From Palsa-504 sp963739135 (GTDB taxonomy: Bacteria > Actinomycetota > Actinomycetes > Streptosporangiales > Streptosporangiaceae), in assembly GCA_963739135.1 (NCBI GenBank), contig CAVTZG010000013.1, positions 372,001-436,000 of the forward strand: DNA of 64,000 nt, written 5' to 3'. The position numbers were made by a program, and so were the translations under genes. Below are positions 49,957 through 59,634 of this stretch, one piece after another (position 1 is the first letter of the stretch; each line of letters starts with the position of its first letter). Under the pieces are notes generated by a model. The model had not been told where the DNA came from. It saw only the letters and a program-made list of their open reading frames with translations, and searched no databases.

Positions 49957-52608
49957 TCAAGATCCTGGGGCGGCTCGCGCTTTCCCGGCCCGTGGCAGGC
50001 TGTCCGTTCGGATCAATAACGACCTGACCGGGACCGACAGCCGCAGGTCGGCCGATGAGCGGCCGATGCGGACGGAGAACTCACCGGGCGGCCAGGCCCA
50101 GGCCCGGGCCTCCTCGTCGTACCGGGCGAACGCCCGGCCGGGCACGGCCAGCCGCACCTCGGCGCGCTCGCCGGGCCCGGCCGTCGCGGCAGCAAAGGCA
50201 GCCAGCGTGCGCACCGGGCGGCCGCCTTCGAGCCGGAGCGGTTCCACGTACGCCTGGACCACGTCACGCCCCGTCCGCGGGCCGGTGTTGCGGATCACCA
50301 CAGTCAGGCCGATATCACCGGCCGGGCCGGCGGCCTGTGAGTCCGCCACGACCGACTCGTATTCCCAAGTGGTGTAGCCCAGGCCGTGGCCGAACGCGAA
50401 GTGCGGCCGTATCCCGGCCTGGTCGTAGCCCCGGTAGCCAATGAGCAGCCCCTCGCGGTACACCAGCTTGCCTTGCTCGGGCACTGAATGCAGGACCGGA
50501 CAGTCGGCCTCGGCGGCCGGGATGGTGACCGGCAGCCGGCCGCCCGGCTCGGTCCGCCCGAGCAGGACGTCGGCCAGCGCGTGGCCCATGGCCTGCCCGG
50601 GCAGCCAGCAGTGGCCGACCGCCGCAACCTGGTCCGCCCAGGGCATGAGCATCGGCATCCCGGCGTTGACCACCACCACGGTCCGGGCGTTCACCTCCGC
50701 GACCCGCCGCACCAGTTCGTCCTGGCGGCCGGGCAGGGCCAGCCCGGCCCGGTCGAACCCCTCGCTCTCGGTGGCCGGGCCCGACCCGACCACCACCACG
50801 GCGGCGTCGGCGGTCCGCGCGGCCTCGACGGCCTCGGCCAGCATCGGGTCCGCATCAGGGGCGGGCACGACGCCGAGCCGGATGGCCACCGGGCCTTGCG
50901 GCCAGTCATCCGGCCGCAAGGCGATCTCGATCTCCGCTTCCCCTCCGGCCGTCAGGTTCACGGTTGCCCGAATCTCGCCCGGCCGGACCATGGCCTCCAC
51001 CGGGTCGGCCGGCGGGTCGGTGTGACCCGCGGCCACTTCGGTCCCGTCGACGGTGACCATGAGGTGCCCCACCCCGCCGGCCCCGATCACGTGCGGGCCG
51101 TCGGTCCCGGCGCGGTAGCAGGCGCGCAGCACGATGGTGCCCGCGCCGCCCCGGCCGATGCCGCCCGGCAGCCCGTCCCACCAGGTGAACGTCGTGGCGG
51201 TGCGGTGCTCGGCGGCGGCCAGTTCGCCCGTCCCGGTGCGGAATTCCAGCCGGACGCCCGGCTCGCCGCTCTCCGGATCCCGCAGCATGGCGGGTTCCGG
51301 CTCAGGCACGATGCTCCAGGTCACGCAGCCCGGCCAGACGCTCACCTGAACCACGCCCGCCAGTGCCTCGGTCAGCGCGCCCGCCGGGGTGGACACGCTG
51401 ACCTGAGGCACGGTCGCGCTGCCGCCGCCCTGGGTGACGGGCCGGACCGCGTTGGGCCCGATCACCGCCAGGCTCCGGATCGTGCTCAGGTCCAGCGGGA
51501 GCGCTCCGCGGTCGTTGCGCAGCAGCGTGAACGCGGCTGCGGCACAGCGTCGCAGCAGCGACGGGTCGGCCAGGACCGGCGTGCCCGCCGGCCGGTGGCC
51601 GTTCCCGGAATCCTCGGCCGGGCCATCGAGCGAGGCGCCGTTGCGGCCGAACGCGCCCACCCGCCGGGCCAGCCGCAAGATGCGCAGGACCTTGGCGTCC
51701 ACCTGGTCCTCGCTGACCCGGCCGTCGCGGACCGCATCGGCCAGCTGGCCGCCCCATGGTCCTTCCGGGCCCGGCATGGCCAGGTCAAGGCCGGCCAGCG
51801 CGGTCGCCACCGTGGTGCGCGCCGCGTGCCAGTCGGACAGGGCGACGCCCTGGAAGCCCCATTCCTCCTTGAGGATGCCGGACAGCAGCGTGGCGTGCTC
51901 GGTCATCGTGGTGCCGTTGACCATGTTGTAGCCGGTCATCACCAGGTCCAGATCGGCCTCGCGGACGCAGGCTTCGAACGGGACCAGGTACAGCTCGCGC
52001 AGCACGTGCTCGGCGATGCGCGCGTCGTACGTCCAGCGCTGCGTCTCGGAGTCGTTGCCCACGTAGTGCTTGGCCGCCGCGGCCACGCCGGCCTGCCGCA
52101 GGCCGTCGACGTAGGCCACCGCCAGCCGGGCGATGAGCACCGGGTCCTCGCCGAACGACTCGAAGCCGCGCCCGCCGAGCGGCGTGCGCACGACGTTGAT
52201 GGTCGGCGCGAGCAGCACGTCGACCCCCTTGCTCTTCGCCTCGGTGCCGAGCGCGAACGCGAGCTCGCTGACTAGGCTGGGGTCCCAGGTGGCGCCGAGC
52301 GCCGACGGGCAGGGCAGGCTCGCCGACGGGTTGCGTTCGTCCATGGTCTGACCGCGGACCCCGGCCGGGCCGTCGGACATCACCATCGGGCGCAGCCCGA
52401 TGGCGGGCAGCGGGCAGGTGCTCCAGTTGTCCGCGCCGGTCAGCAGCCGGACCTTGTCTTCCAGGCCGAGCCTGGCCAGCAGGTGGTGGTCATCGGTGTA
52501 CTGGGCCCCGTGGTTATGGGCCCCGTGGTTATGGGCCCCGTGGTTATGGGCAGGGCGGGGCTGCGCCCGGCCGCTGGTGCGGCCGGGCGCCCCGTGGGCG
52601 TCGTTCAT
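49957..52608 (-). CDS. GH3 beta-glucosidase with PA14 insert
   Basis: An 883-residue GH3 enzyme that removes beta-linked sugars from oligosaccharide ends. The TIM-barrel domain contains VLLAPTINVVRTPLGGRGFE, AAKHYVGNDSETQRWTYDAR (KH) and GVALSDWHAARTTVATALAG with the Asp nucleophile. A PA14-like insert (TFTWWDGLPGGIGRGGAGTI...) sits in the second domain, and a fibronectin-III-like domain ends it. No signal peptide. The N-terminus has HNHGA three times from an exact 15-bp tandem repeat (52503-52547). Last gene of the LacI/ABC operon; it should hydrolyse the sugar imported. Confidence 0.92.
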   Translation of the reverse strand: MNDAHGAPGRTSGRAQPRPAHNHGAHNHGAHNHGAQYTDDHHLLARLGLEDKVRLLTGADNWSTCPLPAIGLRPMVMSDGPAGVRGQTMDERNPSASLPCPSALGATWDPSLVSELAFALGTEAKSKGVDVLLAPTINVVRTPLGGRGFESFGEDPVLIARLAVAYVDGLRQAGVAAAAKHYVGNDSETQRWTYDARIAEHVLRELYLVPFEACVREADLDLVMTGYNMVNGTTMTEHATLLSGILKEEWGFQGVALSDWHAARTTVATALAGLDLAMPGPEGPWGGQLADAVRDGRVSEDQVDAKVLRILRLARRVGAFGRNGASLDGPAEDSGNGHRPAGTPVLADPSLLRRCAAAAFTLLRNDRGALPLDLSTIRSLAVIGPNAVRPVTQGGGSATVPQVSVSTPAGALTEALAGVVQVSVWPGCVTWSIVPEPEPAMLRDPESGEPGVRLEFRTGTGELAAAEHRTATTFTWWDGLPGGIGRGGAGTIVLRACYRAGTDGPHVIGAGGVGHLMVTVDGTEVAAGHTDPPADPVEAMVRPGEIRATVNLTAGGEAEIEIALRPDDWPQGPVAIRLGVVPAPDADPMLAEAVEAARTADAAVVVVGSGPATESEGFDRAGLALPGRQDELVRRVAEVNARTVVVVNAGMPMLMPWADQVAAVGHCWLPGQAMGHALADVLLGRTEPGGRLPVTIPAAEADCPVLHSVPEQGKLVYREGLLIGYRGYDQAGIRPHFAFGHGLGYTTWEYESVVADSQAAGPAGDIGLTVVIRNTGPRTGRDVVQAYVEPLRLEGGRPVRTLAAFAAATAGPGERAEVRLAVPGRAFARYDEEARAWAWPPGEFSVRIGRSSADLRLSVPVRSLLIRTDSLPRAGKARAAPGS

Positions 52609-52623
52609 ATGGTCCGGTACAGC

Positions 52624-54330
52624 TCAGGACGCCGGAGTGAGGTGCAAGAGCGTGTACTCCATGTAGGGGGCATTCGGCACTGGGTCGATGTACTGGTTCG
52701 ACTCTGTTGGCCAGCCGGTGTATTGCTTGGTCGAGTACTCATACCAGGCCGCCCCGTAAAGCAGCGGGACCACCGGCGCCTGCGTGGAGACGATAGTCTC
52801 CAGCGCGTTCAGCGCCTGCTGCTGCGCCGAGGCGCTGTTGGTGCCGGCGTACTGCGCCAGCAGCGTCTGGACCTGCGGGTTGCTGTACCGGCCGAAGTCG
52901 GCGCCGGCCGGCTTTCCGACCGGTGCGGTCAGGGTGTTGTCCATCCAGTAGTCGAAGTAGTCCCACGGGGTGGGTCCCTGGTTGCTCCAGTGGATAACCG
53001 CGTCGAAGTTCCCGGCGGCGAGGTCGGTGTACCACTGGGTGGCCTGGACTCCGTTGAACGAGACCTCGAAGCCCTCGGCGTTCAGCTGGTTGGCGATCAG
53101 CGACGCGTCGGTGGCGTAGTCGGTGTAGGACGACGGGTCCTCGATCGAGAACTTGATCGGCTGCCCGTTCTTCATCCACTTGCCGCCGGTCTTGGTGTAG
53201 CCGTCGCTGGTCAGTATCTGGGCGACCTTGGCGGTGTTGCTGGTGTTGGAGATGTCATTGTTGTAGGAGGGGTCGAGTAGGGCGCTCTGGGTCGGCAGTA
53301 GCAGCCCGCTCGACGACGTGGCCGGCGGCTCGTAGCTGGTCTCGCCCTGGGCCGAGAGCTGCTGCCGGTCGATCCCGGCGCTGACCGCCAGCCGCACCTT
53401 CGGGTCGCTTAGCGGCGCCTTGGTGACGTTCGGCCACAGGGTCACCACGTTGTTGTCGGCGAACCAGGGCTGGCTGGCCGTCCAGGTGTGGTTGGTCGGG
53501 TTCACGGACAGGTAGTCGGATGCGACGTTGGCCACGTCGTTGCCCGCGTACCCGATCTGCCCGCTGTCCAGCGCCGGGTTGGCGGTGGTGTTGCTCACGT
53601 AGTTGGGGAAGATCACCTCGGGCACGGTCACCTTGGACTTCTGCCAGTAATACGGGTTCTGCTTGAACGTGACCTTCTGCGAGGAGAACGAGCCGAGCTC
53701 GTACGGGCCCGTCCCCACCGGGTTGGCGTCCCCGTAGGTGGCCGGGTTGGACTCGCTCTGCCAGATGTGCTCGGGCAGGATGTACGTCGACCCGATCAGG
53801 AACAGGTTGGCGTACTCGGGCTGGTTGAACGTCAGCACGGCCGTGGTCGCGTTCGGCGCGGTGGCGCTGACCGGCAGCGGCGTCGGCCCAGGGGCCTGGG
53901 AGGCCAGGGTGGTGTTCTTGATCAGCAGGTTGAAGGTGAACGCCACGTCGCTGGCCGTCATCGGCGTGCCGTCGCTGAACTTCACGCCCTGCCGGATGGT
54001 GAACGTCAGCGTCTTGCCGCCGTTGGACCAGGTGTAGCCGGTGGCCAGCCAGGGGATCGGCGCCTGGGTCGGCTGCATGATGTTGAACTCGAGCAGCGGC
54101 TCGTAGGTCATCGACTGCATGTTGTCCTCGACGCCCAGCGAGGTCGAGACGTAGGGGTTGAACGTCTGCGCGAAGACCTGGCCGGTGTTGTCCACGATGA
54201 CCAGGGGCGGACCCTGCTTGGCGGTGGACGTCGATGTCGAACCGGAAGATGAGCTCGTGCTGCTGCAGGCCGCCACGCCCATCGCCAGGATGGTCGCCGC
54301 AGCCAGGGCTTTTACAGTTCTGTGATTCAT
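52624..54330 (-). CDS. ABC transporter substrate-binding lipoprotein (family 5)
   Basis: A 568-residue extracytoplasmic solute-binding protein of the peptide/nickel/oligosaccharide family (SBP_bac_5). Signal peptide ALAAATILAMGVAACSS ends in a lipobox Cys, then a Ser/Thr-rich linker. Family blocks: YEPLLEFNIMQPTQAPIPWL, GKTLTFTIRQGVKFSDGTPM, VGTGPYELGSFSSQ, VRLAVSAGIDRQQL and VPLLYGAAWYEY. The 15-bp spacing to GH3 and the LacI regulator argue for an oligosaccharide ligand rather than peptides. Confidence 0.92.
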   Translation of the reverse strand: MNHRTVKALAAATILAMGVAACSSTSSSSGSTSTSTAKQGPPLVIVDNTGQVFAQTFNPYVSTSLGVEDNMQSMTYEPLLEFNIMQPTQAPIPWLATGYTWSNGGKTLTFTIRQGVKFSDGTPMTASDVAFTFNLLIKNTTLASQAPGPTPLPVSATAPNATTAVLTFNQPEYANLFLIGSTYILPEHIWQSESNPATYGDANPVGTGPYELGSFSSQKVTFKQNPYYWQKSKVTVPEVIFPNYVSNTTANPALDSGQIGYAGNDVANVASDYLSVNPTNHTWTASQPWFADNNVVTLWPNVTKAPLSDPKVRLAVSAGIDRQQLSAQGETSYEPPATSSSGLLLPTQSALLDPSYNNDISNTSNTAKVAQILTSDGYTKTGGKWMKNGQPIKFSIEDPSSYTDYATDASLIANQLNAEGFEVSFNGVQATQWYTDLAAGNFDAVIHWSNQGPTPWDYFDYWMDNTLTAPVGKPAGADFGRYSNPQVQTLLAQYAGTNSASAQQQALNALETIVSTQAPVVPLLYGAAWYEYSTKQYTGWPTESNQYIDPVPNAPYMEYTLLHLTPAS

Positions 54331-54511
54331 TGTCTAAACTCCCATTGCTCGGCCGGCTATCGCCGGCCTGTCATGGTGACCGTGTTGGGGTCCGTCATAA
54401 CGTGGTGCGTGCGAGGCCGGCCGGGCGTGAAATCCCTCCGGTCCGCCGCTTCGTGCGGCTGGTACGGGCGCGAGGCCTTTCCGGGCCATGGCCGCTAGGT
54501 GATGTGCCGGT

Positions 54512-55648
54512 TCATTGCTTCTCCTCTCCGCTCCCCTGAGGTCCTTGGGTTTCCCTCGGCGGCGGTTCCCTCAGTACTGGTTCCTTCATGGCCTGTTCCT
54601 TCAGGGCCGGTTCCTTCAGGGGCCGGGACTGGGCCGCGGTCAGGCCGGTGGCATGCAGCCAGCACGCGCTGAAGTGTCCCGGGGCGACCTCGATGGCCGC
54701 GGGCCGCTCCTCGGCGCAGGTCGTCATGGCGAACGGGCAGCGCGGGTGGAACCGGCAGCCGCTCGGCGGCCGGATCAGGTTCGGCGGTGCTCCCCGGCCC
54801 CGCAGCGACGGTGGCTGCGTCCGGTCCGGGTCGGGCGCGGCGGACAGTAGCAGCTGCGTGTAGGGGTGGGCCGGGACGTCGGTGACCTGCGCCGCGGGTC
54901 CGGACTCGATGATCTGCCCGGCGTACATGACCGCGATCACGTCGGCCAGGTAACGCGCGGACGCGATGTCGTGGGTCACGTACAAGATGGCCAGTCCTTC
55001 GCGTTCACGCAGACCCGCCAGCAGGTTGAGGACGCCGAGCCGGATGGAGACGTCCAGCATCGAGACGGGCTCGTCGGCCAGCAGCGCCCGCGGCCGCATG
55101 GCCAGTGCCCGCGCGATCGCCACCCGCTGCCGCTGGCCGCCGGACAGCTCGTGCGGGTATTTCCCGGCGAACTGGTCCGCCGGGGTCAGCGCCACCCGCC
55201 CGAGCAGCTCGGCGATCTGGGCGTCCAGGCTCGCCTCGCTGGCCAGACCGTGTATCCGCAATGGCCTGGCCAGGTGGTACCGGACGTTGTGCACCGGGTT
55301 GAGCGAGGAGAAAGGGTCCTGCAGCACGAGCTGAACCTGGCGGGCGTATTGCCGCCGGCCAAGCGTGGCCGCGCCGTCGAGCAGCACGGACCCGGCGGTC
55401 GGCTTGATCAGCCGGGCCAGCAGCCGGGCCAGCGTCGACTTGCCCGAGCCGCTCTCCCCGACCACCGCCGTGATGCCGGCCTGCGGCAGCGCGAGGGTCA
55501 CGTCCTCGACCGCGTGCACCACGGCCCGGCGCGCGCCCCGGTGGGTGTGCACCGGGAAGTGCTTGGTCAAGCCGCGCGCCTCCAGCACCGGCTGGCCGCC
55601 GCTGGCCCCGTTGAGGCTGTGGGCCCGGTCCACGGGAACGATGGTCAT
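54512..55648 (-). CDS. ABC transporter ATP-binding protein (DppF/OppF type)
   Basis: A 378-residue ATPase. Walker A GESGSGKST, Q-loop LVLQDPFSSLNPV, signature LSGGQRQRVAIARAL, Walker B ALLADEPVSMLDVS and the OppF-type C-terminal Cys-rich domain (CRFHPRCPFAMTTCAEERPA), which may hold an Fe-S centre. ATG 55648 follows GGGAGG. Its start overlaps the stop of the interrupted ATPase gene by 4 bp. The C-terminus has a KEPxL-type repeat from imperfect 15-bp units (54563-54622). Confidence 0.92.
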   Translation of the reverse strand: MTIVPVDRAHSLNGASGGQPVLEARGLTKHFPVHTHRGARRAVVHAVEDVTLALPQAGITAVVGESGSGKSTLARLLARLIKPTAGSVLLDGAATLGRRQYARQVQLVLQDPFSSLNPVHNVRYHLARPLRIHGLASEASLDAQIAELLGRVALTPADQFAGKYPHELSGGQRQRVAIARALAMRPRALLADEPVSMLDVSIRLGVLNLLAGLREREGLAILYVTHDIASARYLADVIAVMYAGQIIESGPAAQVTDVPAHPYTQLLLSAAPDPDRTQPPSLRGRGAPPNLIRPPSGCRFHPRCPFAMTTCAEERPAAIEVAPGHFSACWLHATGLTAAQSRPLKEPALKEQAMKEPVLREPPPRETQGPQGSGEEKQ

Positions 55649-56878
55649 GACGGCCCTCCCGTCGCCCCGAAGTCGGCTGGCCCAAAGTTGGCTGGCCCAA
55701 AGTTGGCTGGCACAGCGCCCGCGGTTATGGCAGACGGCGCGGGGCGGGCCAGCTCGGCGGGCACGGCCCCGAGGCCGTCCTGCAGCCAGCACGCGGCCGC
55801 CCGGGTGTCCGCGTCCAGGTCCAGCAGCGGCGGCGGGTCACTGCGGCACCGGTCGAACGCATACCCGCAGCGCGGGTGGAAGGGGCAACCGGCCGGCATG
55901 TTCCGCAGGTCAGGGGGTGACCCGGGAATGCCTTCCATGGCCAGGCGCGGCCCGTGCAAGGCCGGGAAGGAGCTCAGCAGGCCGAGTGAGTACGGGTGCC
56001 GCGGCGCGCGGAAGATCGCGTTGGCGCCGGCCCGTTCCACCAGCCGGCCCGCGTACATGACCGCGATCGAATCGGCGATCTCGACCAGCAGCGACAGGTC
56101 GTGGGAGATGAACAGCACGGCGAAGTCCAGCCGGTTGCGGAGCAACGTGAGCTCCTCGAGGATCTCGCGCTGGGTCACCACGTCCAGTGCGGTCGTGGGC
56201 TCGTCCAGGATCACCACCGACGGGTCCAACGCGAGCGCGGTGGCGATCATCACCCGCTGCCGCATCCCGCCCGAGAGCTCGTGCGGGTAGCTGCCCAGTC
56301 GGTCGGCGGGGATACCCACCATCTCGAGCAGCTCAGCCGACCTGGCCCGCCGGTCGGCGCGGCTCATGCCCGGCCGGTGCGCCTTCAGCACGTCGGAGAA
56401 CTGGGGAGCGCCGGGATGAACCGGCACGAAGGAGGAGATGTGAGAGCTCTACGTTGAAGGGCTAGCGACCCGCGACGGCCCCGAGTCATGCGCCGTTGTC
56501 CGTGAGGGCAGGGGTGAAGCGTTGGCAGGGGTACGCGCAGGCCGGGCTATTGAGCCGCGAAATTCCAAGTCCGGGGTGCCGACGTTGTCTCAGAATGCGG
56601 AAGGCGACATCCCTGGCAGCGTTAGCGCGAGCTGCCGGGGGACCCCGCGCGGTCAGAGAACCAGGGCATGTGCGGAACCTTCGTGCACGAGAACCGGGAG
56701 GGCCCGTTGCTGCCCGTCCGCGTGGTCTGCGGGCGGGCCGCCTGGGGAACGCCAAGGCGGTAATCCCAGGATGCACGGCGCGGGCAGTCAGATCACCTCG
56801 TAGTACCTGTGATCCCGCCGAACAAGGGCGCGGCTACGGCCGTGGCCTGCGGAGGCGGTGGAGGAAAGGAGAGTGAGC

Positions 56879-58249
56879 GTGAGGAACACGGACAGCGAAA
56901 CACGTCCCGGACGCGGAGCCGGGCCAGGCGTGTCAAGTGGGCTGGATCGTGTGCGGGAAGTTGCTGTACGGGAGAAGGATGCGCGGTTCACCGCGTTGCT
57001 GCACCACATCACGCTGGAACGGCTGTGGAAGGTGTTCACGGAACTGAAAAGGGACGCGGCGCCGGGCGCGGACGGGCTGACGTGGTGGCAGTACGAGCAG
57101 GACCTGCGGGCTAACCTGGAGGATCTGCACGGGCGGGTGCAGTCGGGGAAGTACCGGGCCAAGCCGGTGCGGCGGGTGCTGATACCGAAACCGGACGGGC
57201 GGATGCGCCCGCTGGGGGTGGCGTCGCTGGAGGACAAGATCGTCCAGCGCGCTGTGGTGGAGGTGCTCAATGCCGTGTTCGAGGCGGATTTCCTGGGCTT
57301 CTCCTACGGGTTCCGGCCGGGCCGCGGCCCGCATCGTGCGCTGGACGCGCTGACGGCCGGGATTCAGGGAACGAAGGTGAGCTGGGTGCTGGACGCGGAT
57401 ATCCGCGACTTCTTCGGGTCGCTTGACCGAAGCTGGCTTGAGAAGTTTCTCCGGCACCGGATCGCGGATGAAAGGGTCCTGCGGCTGATCGGCAAGTGGA
57501 TGGCCGCAGGGGTCATCGAAGACGGGAAGCTGTCGGAGATGGAGCAGGGAACGCCGCAGGGGGCACCGGTTTCGCCGTTGCTCGCCAACGTGTACCTGCA
57601 CCACGTCCTGGACCTGTGGGCCGTGTGGTGGCGGAACCATGAGGCGCGCGGCGATGTGATCATTGTCCGCTTCGCTGACGACTTCGTCGCCGGGTTCCAG
57701 TACCAGGACGACGCCGAGCGGTTCCTGGCGGCGCTGCGCGAGAGGTTCGCGAAGTTCAGCCTGGAGCTGCACCCGGGCAAGACCCGGCTGATCGAGTTCG
57801 GGCGGTTCGCCATCCCGAGACGAAAAGCCCGGGGTGCGGGGAAACCGGAGACGTTCAGTTTCCTGGGGTTCACGCACATCTGCGCGATCAACAAGCGCGG
57901 GCAGTTCTGGGTCCGGCGGATCACCGACAGGAAACGGCTGACGGCGAAGCTGGCCAAGCTCAAGGCCGGGCTGCTGCGCCGCCGGCACGACCCCGTGCCC
58001 GACCAGGGCATATGGCTGGCCAGCGTCATTAACGGGCACATGAATTATTACGCCGTGCCCGGCAACGGCAAGGCGGTACGAGCGTTCCGGGAACAGGCAG
58101 TCAGGTACTGGTACACGTCGCTTCGGCGGCGCAGCCAGAAAACCCGGCTCACCTGGGAGCGGATGGGCCGTCTGGCCAGGCGCTGGATACCCAGACCTGT
58201 GACTAAGCACCCGTTTCCCGAACAGCGGTTCGCCGCCAGATACTCATAG
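56879..58249 (+). CDS. ltrA: group II intron reverse transcriptase/maturase
   Basis: About 456 residues from GTG 56879 (GGAGGAAAGGAGAG upstream; GTG 56858 is an alternative). RT blocks: KPVRRVLIPKPDGRMRPLGV, VLDADIRDFFGSLDR (RT3), MEQGTPQGAPVSPLLANVYL (RT4), IIVRFADDFVAGFQYQ (RT5; FADD in place of YADD), LELHPGKTRLIEFGR and FSFLGFTHI (RT6-7). A maturase X domain follows (AVRAFREQAVRYWYTSLRRR, GIIM type). No HNH endonuclease. It splices and mobilises its own intron, not the host gene, which is on the other strand. Confidence 0.95.
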   Translation: MRNTDSETRPGRGAGPGVSSGLDRVREVAVREKDARFTALLHHITLERLWKVFTELKRDAAPGADGLTWWQYEQDLRANLEDLHGRVQSGKYRAKPVRRVLIPKPDGRMRPLGVASLEDKIVQRAVVEVLNAVFEADFLGFSYGFRPGRGPHRALDALTAGIQGTKVSWVLDADIRDFFGSLDRSWLEKFLRHRIADERVLRLIGKWMAAGVIEDGKLSEMEQGTPQGAPVSPLLANVYLHHVLDLWAVWWRNHEARGDVIIVRFADDFVAGFQYQDDAERFLAALRERFAKFSLELHPGKTRLIEFGRFAIPRRKARGAGKPETFSFLGFTHICAINKRGQFWVRRITDRKRLTAKLAKLKAGLLRRRHDPVPDQGIWLASVINGHMNYYAVPGNGKAVRAFREQAVRYWYTSLRRRSQKTRLTWERMGRLARRWIPRPVTKHPFPEQRFAARYS

Positions 58250-58251
58250 CA

Positions 58252-58324
58252 GGAGCCCAGTGCGGTAATCCCGCACGCTGGGATCTGCGCGGGGGGCCGC
58301 CCGCAAGGGCGGTCCCTACCGCGA
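58252..58324 (+). ncRNA. group II intron domains V and VI
   Basis: The domain V-like hairpin is GAGCCCAGTGCGG-TAAT-CCGCACGCTGGG with the AGC triad at its base. Next is a second hairpin, GGGCCGCCC-GCAA-GGGCGGTCCC, followed by TACC with an unpaired A suited as branch point. This is the normal 3' order in group II introns. Confidence 0.7.
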
Positions 58325-58679
58325 TTGCCGATCGACAGCACCGGGTTCAGCGCGTTCATCGAGCTCTGCAGCACCACCGCGATCTCGTTCCAGCGCAGCC
58401 CGCGCAGCTCGCGCTGGCCGGCGGTGAGCAGGTTGACCGACCCGGTGTTGACTGACGCCGCGAAGCGCGCCGAGCCCGCGGTGATGACGCCCGGCGGCCG
58501 CAGCAGCCGGGTGATCGCGTAGGCCAAGGTGGACTTGCCGCTGCCGCTCTCCCCGGCCAGGCCGAGCACCTCGCCGCGGCGCAGATCCAGGTCGGCGTCC
58601 ACCACGGCGTGTACCGCGCCGCCGCCGAACCCGTAGTCCACACACAGGCCGCGGACCTCGATGAGGACGTCGGGCGAGC

Positions 58680-59633
58680 TCATGATGCCTTCTCCGAAGC
58701 CCTCAGGACGGGCGTCAGGCCCAGCTCAGGCCGCCGGGGCAGCCCGGCCCGGCGCGCGCGGCGGCCGGAGATCCCGTCGGCTCCGCCGGCCCGCAGCCGC
58801 GGGTTGACGAACTCGTCGATTCCGAAGTTCAGCAGCGCCAGCCCGGTGCCGAACAACCCGACGGCCAGCCCCGGCGGCAGGAACCACCACCATTCCAGGT
58901 GCACCTGCTGAGCCGCCTGCGCGCTCTGCGCCCAGTAGAGCATCGTCCCCCAGCTCCAGTGGGACGTGCTGAGGACGCCGAGGAAGGACAGCGCCGTGTA
59001 GGTCCCGACCCCGTAGATGACAGTGAACAGGAACGAGGTGGCCACCACCGGGATCAGGTTGGGCAAGATCTCGAACGCCATGATCCGCCAGCTCTTCTCG
59101 CCGATGATCCTGGCCGAGTCGACGAAATCCCTGCTGCGCATGGACAGGGTCTGGGCCCGCAGTTGCCGGGCGCCGAACGCCCAGCCGGTGATCGCGATGA
59201 TGACCCCGATCACCGCGTCGTTGGGGCTCGCGCCCTTGCCCAGGAACCCGAAGATGACGATGAGCAGCGGCAGCGCCGGCAGTACCAGGAAGATGTTGGC
59301 CAGCATGGACAGCAGGTCGTCGCCCCAGCCGCCGAAGTACCCGGCCGACAAGCCGAACAGCACGGCCAGCGCGGTGGCCGCCACGCCGGCGATGAGCGAG
59401 ACCAGGATGGTGCTGCGCCCGCCCACCAGCAGCTGGGACAGGACATCCTGCTGCACCTGGGTGGTACCGAGCAGGTGCGCCGCCGAGGGCGGCATCGGCG
59501 TGCCGTTGGTGGTCGACACGCTGGTGCTCGGGTTGTATGGCGCGACCAGCGGGCCGACTATGGCCAGGAGCAGGAACACCACCGACAGGCACATCCCGAC
59601 CACGATCTTCGGTGACCGGAGCAATCGGGTCAT
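58680..59633 (-). CDS. ABC transporter permease (DppC/OppC type)
   Basis: A 317-residue inner-membrane permease with six transmembrane helices. OppC-type N-terminus (SPKIVVGMCLSVVFLLLAIV, then the GTTQVQQDVLSQLLVGGRST loop) and the EAA-like coupling loop DSARIIGEKSWRIMAFEILP. Its stop overlaps the ATG of the split ATPase gene (58680-58683), showing tight operon structure. A short basic tail follows the last helix. Confidence 0.93.
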   Translation of the reverse strand: MTRLLRSPKIVVGMCLSVVFLLLAIVGPLVAPYNPSTSVSTTNGTPMPPSAAHLLGTTQVQQDVLSQLLVGGRSTILVSLIAGVAATALAVLFGLSAGYFGGWGDDLLSMLANIFLVLPALPLLIVIFGFLGKGASPNDAVIGVIIAITGWAFGARQLRAQTLSMRSRDFVDSARIIGEKSWRIMAFEILPNLIPVVATSFLFTVIYGVGTYTALSFLGVLSTSHWSWGTMLYWAQSAQAAQQVHLEWWWFLPPGLAVGLFGTGLALLNFGIDEFVNPRLRAGGADGISGRRARRAGLPRRPELGLTPVLRASEKAS

Positions 59634-59634
59634 G

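Larger units (their letters stand above)
56405..58324 (+). mobile_element. group II intron, antisense in an ABC ATPase gene
   Basis: The element is 1920 bp with a ~450-nt 5' ribozyme region, an RT/maturase gene, and a 3' end with domain V- and VI-like hairpins. The host frame is restored exactly when it is removed. It starts GGAGCGCCGGG, which departs from the usual GUGYG, and ends CCTACCGCGA. Boundaries come from the host gene frame, so they should be exact to a base or two. Confidence 0.88.
55645..58683 (-). pseudogene. ABC transporter ATP-binding protein (DppD/OppD type), split by group II intron
   Basis: The first part (58683-58325) has Walker A GESGSGKST and the Q-loop VVLQSSMNALNPVLSIG. 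The second (56404-55645) begins QFSDVLKAHRPG and contains LSGGMRQRVMIATALAL, VVILDEPTTALDVVTQRE and the Cys-rich tail. Removing 56405-58324 leaves 1119 bp, a perfect 373-codon frame, with AAC (Asn) spanning the joint. The intron is antisense to this gene, so it cannot be spliced from its mRNA. Walker A and B end up on separate open frames, so the pump may lack one ATPase unless another gene supplies it. The end carries ANFGP-type 15-bp repeats (55672-55714). Confidence 0.9.

Noticed and set aside
52503..52547. Short regular repeats suggestive of CRISPR
   Set aside because: Three exact 15-bp units without spacers, in frame inside the GH3 gene; a coding tandem repeat.
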